From an uncultured Eggerthellaceae bacterium (GTDB lineage Bacteria; Actinomycetota; Coriobacteriia; Coriobacteriales; Eggerthellaceae), in the NCBI GenBank assembly GCA_934645125.1, contig CAKUDT010000024.1, positions 1-11,707 on the forward strand: a stretch of 11,707 nucleotides of DNA, in the 5' to 3' direction. The notes beneath the pieces were generated by a model that had not been told where the DNA came from, ran no database searches, and saw only the letters and a list, made by a program, of their open reading frames with translations. This document shows, one piece after another, positions 6,839 through 11,707 of this stretch. The translations under genes were made by a program, and so were the position numbers. How positions within the stretch are numbered: the first letter of the stretch is position 1; each line of letters opens with the position of its first letter.

Positions 6839-8269
6839 TTAGAACTGAGCGTACATAAACGGGCTGTAATCTGCGTTCATGATGAACATTATCGATGCAA
6901 GAAACAGTATGGGCGTGCCTATCATGCGGCACGCTTGCCACACAGGGGTGTTCTCGTAACGCCTCTCGAGGCTTTTGAATAGCGGCGTAGACAGCAACAA
7001 GGATGCTGCAAGAAAGGTGATCGTGCGATTATCCAAGTAGTATCGTACGCCCCAGGGAAAGGTAGGATCAGCGCCAATTCCCACAAGATTAAGCAGGTAT
7101 GAAACCGCTTGGGTAGAGCTTTCTGCACGAAAAATCACCCATCCTAATACGACAACGCTCATAGTGAAAAACCAGGTCAGCCAAGTGGGAAGCGCATGCC
7201 TTGGCGCAACATGCACGCGATAAGCTCGATCGATTACCATGAAAAGCCCCCACCAGGCACCCCATGCCACAAAATGCAGAGACGCTCCGTGCCACAGCCC
7301 CGAAACAAGAAACACAACAATCAAGTTGACGTACACGTTCCCGCGCCGGCTTCCTCCAAGGGGAAAGTACAGGTAATCGCGCAGCCACGATGACAAAGAG
7401 ATGTGCCAACGTCGCCAAAATTCGCCTACGGTGCGCGCCGCATAAGGGTAATTGAAGTTTTCTTCGAAACGAAATCCCAGCATGCGCGCTACGCCCAATG
7501 CCATATCGGAATATCCCGAAAAATCGAGATAAATCTGGAAGGTGTAGCAAATGATGCCAATCCAGGCGACTGGTGTGCTGATGCCATCTATTTGAGCTGA
7601 AAAAATCTTATCGACTGTTAGTCCGAGCGTGTTTGCCAGTATGACTTTTTTACCCAGTCCAATAACGAAACGCCGTACACCTGCGGCTATTTCGTCCACG
7701 CAAGGAATATCCTGCATCGCCTGATCTGTGCGGTACATCTGCGCATAGCGAACAATAGGACCAGCGGCGATTTTCGCGAAAAAGAAAGACCAAAGCAGCA
7801 CGTTTATCAGGTTTTTATCTGCTGCTATGGTGCCGCGATGCACATCAATCAGATACGAAATCAAGGAAAATACCAAAAACGAAATACCTAACGGTTGTAA
7901 AATTCCAAAGCTAGTGAAGGGCGTTTTGAAAAGCCACGAGCAAAGCGCGCCGAAAAAATCGAAGTATTTATAAAAAGCTAGAAAGCTAACGTTTGCGATT
8001 ATTCCGATTGCGGTAATCGCTTTACGGGGCATTCCCTTTTTGTTTTGCACAACGCGCGCCAATATATAAACGATGCCCGTTAATACAAGCAGATGCGGGA
8101 TAAATTCAAGTGCTGATAACGAATAAAAAATAATGCTTGCCACCAGAAGCAACGCTTTAGCGGCAGAGCGATTCCCGCTACGGTTTCTTCCGATGAAGCA
8201 AGCGGCATAATATGCGACAATCGTGATGGGCAGAAAAACAAAGAGAAACGTTAAAGAAGTTACTGACAT
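6839..8269 (-). CDS. MBOAT-family membrane O-acyltransferase (AlgI-like)
   Basis: A polytopic membrane protein of 476 residues from ATG 8269. This start gives MSVTSLTFLFVFLP, the near-invariant AlgI/MBOAT N-terminus. A TTG at 8305 (12 residues longer, with AAGG upstream) is a less likely alternative and lies next to an inverted repeat. Family motifs include YKYFDFF, IYLDFSGYSDMALG (246-259), FWRRWHISLSSWLRDYLYFPLGG (about 284-306) and GLWHGAS (325-331) with the catalytic His327, and the end SPFMYAQF resembles the usual YNPFIYFxF. About 10-12 membrane helices are expected. It would move acetyl or acyl groups from a cytoplasmic donor across the membrane to the AlgJ-like protein encoded 10 bases downstream. 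Together the pair resembles alginate or peptidoglycan/exopolysaccharide O-acetylation systems; the glycan is not known here. Confidence 0.93.
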   Translation of the reverse strand: MSVTSLTFLFVFLPITIVAYYAACFIGRNRSGNRSAAKALLLVASIIFYSLSALEFIPHLLVLTGIVYILARVVQNKKGMPRKAITAIGIIANVSFLAFYKYFDFFGALCSWLFKTPFTSFGILQPLGISFLVFSLISYLIDVHRGTIAADKNLINVLLWSFFFAKIAAGPIVRYAQMYRTDQAMQDIPCVDEIAAGVRRFVIGLGKKVILANTLGLTVDKIFSAQIDGISTPVAWIGIICYTFQIYLDFSGYSDMALGVARMLGFRFEENFNYPYAARTVGEFWRRWHISLSSWLRDYLYFPLGGSRRGNVYVNLIVVFLVSGLWHGASLHFVAWGAWWGLFMVIDRAYRVHVAPRHALPTWLTWFFTMSVVVLGWVIFRAESSTQAVSYLLNLVGIGADPTFPWGVRYYLDNRTITFLAASLLLSTPLFKSLERRYENTPVWQACRMIGTPILFLASIMFIMNADYSPFMYAQF

Positions 8270-8286
8270 AGTGTATCCGATTCTCG

Positions 8287-8313
8287 GGTAGTTTCTAAGT
8301 GGCAAAAACTACC
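8287..8313. promoter_or_regulatory. 8-bp inverted repeat in the leader of the MBOAT gene
   Basis: GGTAGTTT (8287-8294) and AAACTACC (8306-8313) are perfect 8-base arms separated by 11 bases, 18 bases upstream of the ATG at 8269. The 19-base centre-to-centre spacing fits a dimeric regulator bound on one DNA face, or an RNA hairpin in the leader. There is no following T-run, so it is not a terminator. Confidence 0.4.
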
Positions 8314-8667
8314 TTGACAGTGCAGTTGAAGGCGACACGAGAGACGCACCATAAAGTTCCCGATGCATTTCGGGTGGGGGTGCGCACTATATGCGGTTTG
8401 CGCCGATGCTCGCGTTGGTTCGTCTCTCTTGGTGCTCGCCGAAGAAAACTATAGCAATCGCATGCGCACGGCAGCGCGTTTGCCGCTTTTTTGCCTAGCT
8501 TTGCGCGATGTCCGCACGCAGGTTTGCTTTTCTGACCTGCTGAGAAAGAAGGGCTTGTCTGCGATTTGTTTCGGCAGTTTTGCTTGTGCTTTAAATTACG
8601 TTTCCCTGGTGCGATTCATAACCGCGGATTGCCTCTTGCGACAAAGAGCTGTCAGCTGCTCGAGGTG
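8306..8667. other. Intergenic gap without a convincing gene
   Basis: This stretch lies between the start region of the MBOAT gene and the end of the DUF4405 gene, both on the minus strand. A plus-strand frame of 115 codons (8363-8710) crosses it, but its Cys- and Leu-rich translation resembles no known family, it has no ribosome site and it runs into the 3' end of the DUF4405 gene, so it is not called. Small inverted repeats are present: GCAGGT/ACCTGC at 8518-8523/8535-8540, and an AGCTGTCAGCT core near 8648-8658 that could form a weak hairpin after the DUF4405 gene. No clear promoter was found. Confidence 0.5.
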
Positions 8668-9342
8668 TCAATTTTTCTTAGACGCTTCCAGCGCCGCACG
8701 CAGAGAATGAAACAAGCCGCCGATCAGCACCGCGATGGACGCATAGTTCATCAGCAAAAGATCGATCGGCGCGCTGAAGTCGGCAAATGCAAACTGAACT
8801 CTGTCAAACAGGTAGGCTGCGAAGTCAAGCTGGATGAAGGAATACACACCGAAGTAGGCGACCGCCACGAACAAGAAGCGACATGCCTAGATGGCATAAC
8901 GCAACGTGCCTGGTGCGGTGCGCGTGCTTCCAACACGCATGAGTCGCCCAAGACCCTTGACATGCAGTCCAACATGGGCAAACGCGATTGCGAACCCCCA
9001 GTACGAGCACAACATGTGGATTCGGCGCGCAAGGGAGGCTCCCGGCAAGGCAGGCAAGAAGCCAAAGGCGAACTTCGAGAGAACAAGGGCGCTCGCCAGC
9101 TGCCCAGCAACGCATACGATCAGTCCCACAATAGCAATAAGGCGCAGCGTGCGAACCGCATTGGGGCGACCTCGGAGGAGTGCCTTGATGTGGCGCCGTT
9201 TCAAGATGACATGAGCCACGACGGCGGCAAACAAGGCCACTCCCAAATACTCGTGCGGCGTCGCCTGCACAAGAGCCGTTGCCATTACGGCGACAAGTAG
9301 CCCGACGAGCGCCGCATCTATCACAACGGGAACCCTTCTCAT
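8668..9342 (-). pseudogene. DUF4405 membrane protein interrupted by an in-frame TAG
   Basis: From ATG 9342, behind a strong GGGAGG site (8 bases upstream), the frame encodes 151 residues, meets TAG at 8887-8889, then continues in the same frame for 72 residues to TGA at 8668. The joined product would be about 224 residues, the usual DUF4405 size, with about six membrane helices. The first part shows PHEYLGVALFAAVVAHVIL (29-47), RRIHMLCSYWGF (106-117) and FAHVGLHVKG (121-130), with His30, His44, His109 and His123 placed like heme ligands of cytochrome b-type proteins. The part after the stop (YFGVYSFIQLDF, then FAFADFSAP) is the expected family C-terminus. Homologues are predicted membrane proteins, sometimes called cytochrome b561-like; heme binding is inferred. 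One base change would restore the gene, so it is either a recent pseudogene, a sequencing error or a readthrough case. It is the last gene of the redox cluster. Confidence 0.75.
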
Positions 9343-9429
9343 GCCGTTTGCCTCCCACGGGCACTCTTCGCTGGGTCATACGCGGCAACGACTATCAAGT
9401 TGCGGCTCTTCACAGAGAAAATCCTTTCC

Positions 9430-10440
9430 CTAGTACGAAGCATAACGCTGGTTGCGGTCAAGCGCGTCAATGACGGCCATTTCATCGGCAGTCAGGCTAA
9501 ACCCGAATACGTCGGCATCCTCGCGGATATGATTAGGATTCGATGAACCGGGAATGCAGATGTTGCCCGACTGCAGATGTCAACGAATAACCGCTTGAGC
9601 AGGAGAGATTCCATGATTGGCAGCTACTTCAGCGATAACCGGGTCGGTAAAGAGGGTGCGACAATCAGCCTTGCCACACAGCGGGAACCACGACTCAAGC
9701 ACCGTGCCAGCTCCGGCGATAGCCGCCTTCACGCTGCCTTCCTGGAAGTAAGGCTGCGTCTCGTTCTGCAGCACGGCAGGCGGAATGGAAGCCATGTCAA
9801 GCATGCGCGCGAAACCGCTCTCGTAGAAATTCGAAATGCCGATGCAGCGGATCTTACCAGCCGCCACGGCATCTTCCATGGCGCGGTAGGCGTCCTCGTC
9901 GTTTTCGTCTTCGTGATGCAGCAACATGAGGTCAACATAATCCTGGCCCAGGCGCTGCAATGACCCGTCGATTGCGGCCGCCGCATTCGCAAAATCGGCG
10001 GTCCACAGCTTCGTGGTCAAAAACACTTCGTCACGTGGCACGCCGGCGCGTGCGATGCCGCGCCCCACGCCATCTTCATTTCCGTAGATGCGCGCGGTGT
10101 CAACAAGGCGCGTGCCAGCCATGAGTGCCGCGTAGACCGACTCTTCGGCCTGGTCACTCGATAGGATATAGGTGCCAATGCCCAACACAGGCATTGCAAC
10201 GCCGTTGTTGAGCGTCACCGTGCGGGCAGCCAGATCGAACGACAGGTTGTAGGCGCCCGATGCAGCCACTGTCGTATCTGCCGCTGTGTTTGAATCGCGC
10301 GATGCCGAGGTTTGGACGGGTTCATCCGCGGCCGAGCTTGTGGCCGACTGCGACGCACAACCCGCAAGGCCAAGAGCGGCTCCTGCGCCGAGCACGATTG
10401 ATCCCTTCAAAAAAGTCCTTCTGTCAAGATTCTGGTTCAT
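9430..10440 (-). pseudogene. Tat-exported aldo/keto reductase interrupted by an in-frame TGA
   Basis: The frame starts at ATG 10440 (an in-frame TTG at 10452 is an alternative), 24 bases after the flavodoxin stop. The N-terminus has a twin-arginine motif DRRTFLKGS and a lipobox LAGC, so the product should be a Tat-exported lipoprotein. After a Ser/Ala/Thr linker the aldo/keto reductase barrel begins near residue 65. The catalytic tetrad is visible: Asp114 and Tyr119 in VDTARIYGNED, Lys144 in LTTKLW and His175 or 176 in LLHHED; GISNF is also present. After PAQAVIR (residue 286) comes TGA at 9580-9582, then 49 more family-like codons in frame (HLQSGNICIPGSS onward, with NPNHIREDADVFGF) to TAG 9430. 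The family sequence at this point is IRWHLQ, so a Trp codon TGG became TGA. Loss of the C-terminal NADP-binding segment should inactivate the enzyme unless TGA is read through. The substrate is unknown. Confidence 0.85.
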
Positions 10441-10464
10441 TTTATTATCCAATCTCTTCGCTTC

Positions 10465-11190
10465 CTAGCTTAAACTTGCAAGCCAGCTGTCTACCTGCGA
10501 CTCTGCGGTGGTCCGGTCGTTTTGAGCAGTGGTGCCCGCCACGGTAAGGCCGTCCATCACCGTTGCTCCCGTGCATCTTCGCGCGACGGTAGCGAACATG
10601 CCGGCCTCGCCGCTACCCGCATGCGTGCTGAACGGACAGATTGTCTTACCGTTCCAATCAAGGGCATCGATTGCCGTGTATACCGGCATGGGCATGTCTC
10701 CCCACCAGCACGGAAAGCCCAGGTACACAGTGTTGTAGCCCGAAATGTCCGGCATTGCTGCCAGCTCGGGACGCACCCCGGCGTTCTTCTCTTCAAGTGA
10801 TTCATCGCAACATGCGTTGTATGCTTCGGGATAAGGCTTTGCGCGCTCGATTTCGAACAAATCGGCTCCAGTTTTTTCTGCAATCATTTGCGCAAGCACC
10901 ATGGTGTTGCCCACTTCCACGGTGCCCACACCATAGTTTTCGCCGGCGCGAGAGAACACGAGCACAAGCGAAGAACCGTCCGCGGTTGCGGGATTCGCTT
11001 GTGAGGAAGATGCCGATGCAGAAGCCGCTGACGCAGCATCATTCGATGTGGTGCCGGCCAAGGACGTGGCGTCCGATGTCGAAGTGCCTGCCGCATTTCT
11101 GTTCTCGCTGCAGCCCGCAAGACCCGCAGTAGCGCCAAGCGCGGTGAGTCCTGCAATTTGGAGAAATCTCCGTCGATCCAAGATTTTCAT
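10465..11190 (-). CDS. Tat-exported flavodoxin-like lipoprotein
   Basis: The 241-residue product starts at ATG 11190 behind GGAG about seven bases upstream. The N-terminus carries a twin-arginine motif (DRRRFLQIAG) and a lipobox LAGC with Cys27, so a folded, FMN-loaded lipoprotein is expected on the outer membrane face. A Ser/Ala/Thr linker spans about 28-72. The flavodoxin domain (Flavodoxin_4 type) follows: LVLVFSRAGENYGVG as the phosphate-binding region, then VGNTMVLAQMIAEKTGADLFEIE, KPYPEAYNACCDES, the flavin-contact loop GFPCWWGDMPMPVYT and FSTHAGSG. These match the family closely and the length is normal once the export segment is removed. It is the first gene of a same-strand cluster with the aldo/keto reductase (24 bases downstream) and DUF4405 genes. 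It may shuttle electrons between membrane and exported partners; its partner is inferred from neighbourhood only. Confidence 0.9.
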   Translation of the reverse strand: MKILDRRRFLQIAGLTALGATAGLAGCSENRNAAGTSTSDATSLAGTTSNDAASAASASASSSQANPATADGSSLVLVFSRAGENYGVGTVEVGNTMVLAQMIAEKTGADLFEIERAKPYPEAYNACCDESLEEKNAGVRPELAAMPDISGYNTVYLGFPCWWGDMPMPVYTAIDALDWNGKTICPFSTHAGSGEAGMFATVARRCTGATVMDGLTVAGTTAQNDRTTAESQVDSWLASLS

Positions 11191-11300
11191 GCTTTTCTCC
11201 TATCCATTCTTTTTGTATGTTTCTGAATACGGCTGTTCGGAGCGGTAGTCCGCCAGCGCATTCTTAACATCCCTGTTTGCGCTTTTTTGCGCATTCGAAC
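11191..11300 (-). promoter_or_regulatory. Leader/promoter region between MATE gene and flavodoxin gene
   Basis: These 110 bases hold the flavodoxin ribosome site, two direct copies of GCGCATTC (11256-11263 and 11289-11296, 33 bases apart) and a small stem TGCGC-T6-GCGCA (11278-11293). No strong -35/-10 pair was found on the minus strand, and the small stem lacks a following T-run. The flavodoxin gene could therefore be read from the MATE gene or from a weak promoter here. Confidence 0.35.
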
Positions 11301-11707
11301 CTAGGCAATTGCTGGTAGCTGAGCAGCGCCTTCCCTTCTTTTTTTCGCATTGCGGTGGCCCAGACGCACCCAGAGCGTGACAGCTGTTAAAGCCGTAACA
11401 GATTCCATGATGGGCTGCACAAGCATGAGGCCATATACTGGCCAGGTAGCATTCAGCGCGACCATAAGGGGAAGGTCAAACGTTCCTTTCCTTAGAACGG
11501 ATACAATCAAAGATTGCTTAGAGCTGCCTGTTGCCTGAAATGCCGAGTTCAGCGCGAATTCCAGCACGATAGCCGGCAATGCCAGGATGCGCAGACGTAG
11601 AAACGCGGCACCGAAGGCAACGGACTCGGCATCGGCGATAAACAGCGACACCAACGACTCGGCAAGAATTTCGTAGACAATAAGAACGAAGGCAGCCGCT
11701 GCAAGAG
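11301..11707 (-). CDS. MATE-family multidrug/toxin exporter, C-terminal part cut by window end
   Basis: The minus-strand frame is open from base 11707 to TAG at 11301-11303, giving about 134 residues of the protein's C-terminus; the start lies outside the window. The sequence shows several membrane helices and features of the second half of MATE transporters, namely a long helix ending in LFIADAESV, then AFGAAFLRLRILALP, SAFQATGSSKQS and the polar-hydrophobic pattern RKGTFDLPLMVALNATWPVYGL, with a basic cytoplasmic tail. MATE proteins export cationic or polar compounds in exchange for Na+ or H+. Such exporters are often found beside flavodoxin and aldo/keto reductase genes in anaerobes, but a functional link is not shown here. 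Confidence 0.85.
   Translation of the reverse strand, partial: LAAAAFVLIVYEILAESLVSLFIADAESVAFGAAFLRLRILALPAIVLEFALNSAFQATGSSKQSLIVSVLRKGTFDLPLMVALNATWPVYGLMLVQPIMESVTALTAVTLWVRLGHRNAKKRREGAAQLPAIA

Noticed and set aside
8270..8305. TTG start at 8305 giving a 12-residue longer MBOAT protein
   Set aside because: The family N-terminus (MSxTSLTFLxxFLP) begins exactly at the ATG at 8269, and the extension has no family match; the TTG also sits in an inverted repeat.
8363..8710. A plus-strand frame of 115 codons in the gap upstream of the MBOAT gene
   Set aside because: It has no ribosome site, an unusual Cys-rich composition and overlaps the 3' end of the DUF4405 gene on the other strand. It may be chance in a non-coding stretch.
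8566..9300. A long plus-strand open frame of 244 codons
   Set aside because: It is antisense to the DUF4405 gene. Its translation is rich in charged and polar residues with no family signal, while the minus strand gives clear membrane helices, conserved His positions and a strong ribosome site.
8668..10440. Reassigned genetic code (TGA or TAG read as an amino acid throughout)
   Set aside because: The response regulator ends properly with a TGA that overlaps the kinase start, and TAG ends several other genes at the expected family length. Two isolated nonsense changes fit the data better.
11278..11293. Hairpin TGCGC-T6-GCGCA as a terminator after the MATE gene
   Set aside because: The stem is only five base pairs and the run of A/T is in the loop, with no T-run following on the minus strand.

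Overview
The window looks like chromosomal DNA from a gut or oral actinobacterium of the class Coriobacteriia, probably Eggerthellaceae. This is an inference from gene content, with no 16S or other marker in view: large secreted surface proteins with Glu/Ser/Gly-rich linkers, Tat-exported lipoprotein oxidoreductases, a DUF4405 membrane protein and a MATE transporter. No rRNA, tRNA, CRISPR array, insertion sequence or phage gene was seen.

Layout. (1) 1-434, minus: N-terminus of a secreted surface protein cut by the window edge, probably of the BspA-like leucine-rich-repeat type. A strong hairpin with a T-run lies in its leader (479-509). (2) 648-2699, minus: a secreted three-part protein (SUMF1/FGE-like domain, fibronectin III domain, serine esterase). 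(3) 2700-2921: a divergent regulatory region with an 11-bp-phased direct repeat of the type bound by OmpR/PhoB regulators. (4) 2922-5113, plus: an OmpR-family response regulator and its sensor kinase, overlapping by one base. (5) 5110-8269, minus: an AlgI-like MBOAT O-acyltransferase followed by an AlgJ/AlgX-like SGNH protein, which together look like a surface polysaccharide O-acetylation module. The kinase and the SGNH gene converge and share a CTAG as both stop codons. (6) 8270-8667: a gap with no convincing gene. (7) 8668-11190, minus: a redox cluster of a Tat/lipoprotein flavodoxin, a Tat/lipoprotein aldo/keto reductase and a DUF4405 membrane protein. The last two are each interrupted by a single in-frame stop codon (TGA at 9580-9582, TAG at 8887-8889) with full family-like sequence continuing in the same frame. 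(8) 11301-11707, minus: the C-terminus of a MATE-family exporter.

How the parts may work together. The two-component system sits between surface and envelope genes and may control the divergent SUMF1-FN3-esterase gene through the phased repeat. The MBOAT/SGNH pair would carry acetyl groups across the membrane to an envelope glycan. The flavodoxin/AKR/DUF4405 set would be a membrane or extracytoplasmic redox unit, but appears to be decaying, or needs stop-codon readthrough, in this strain.
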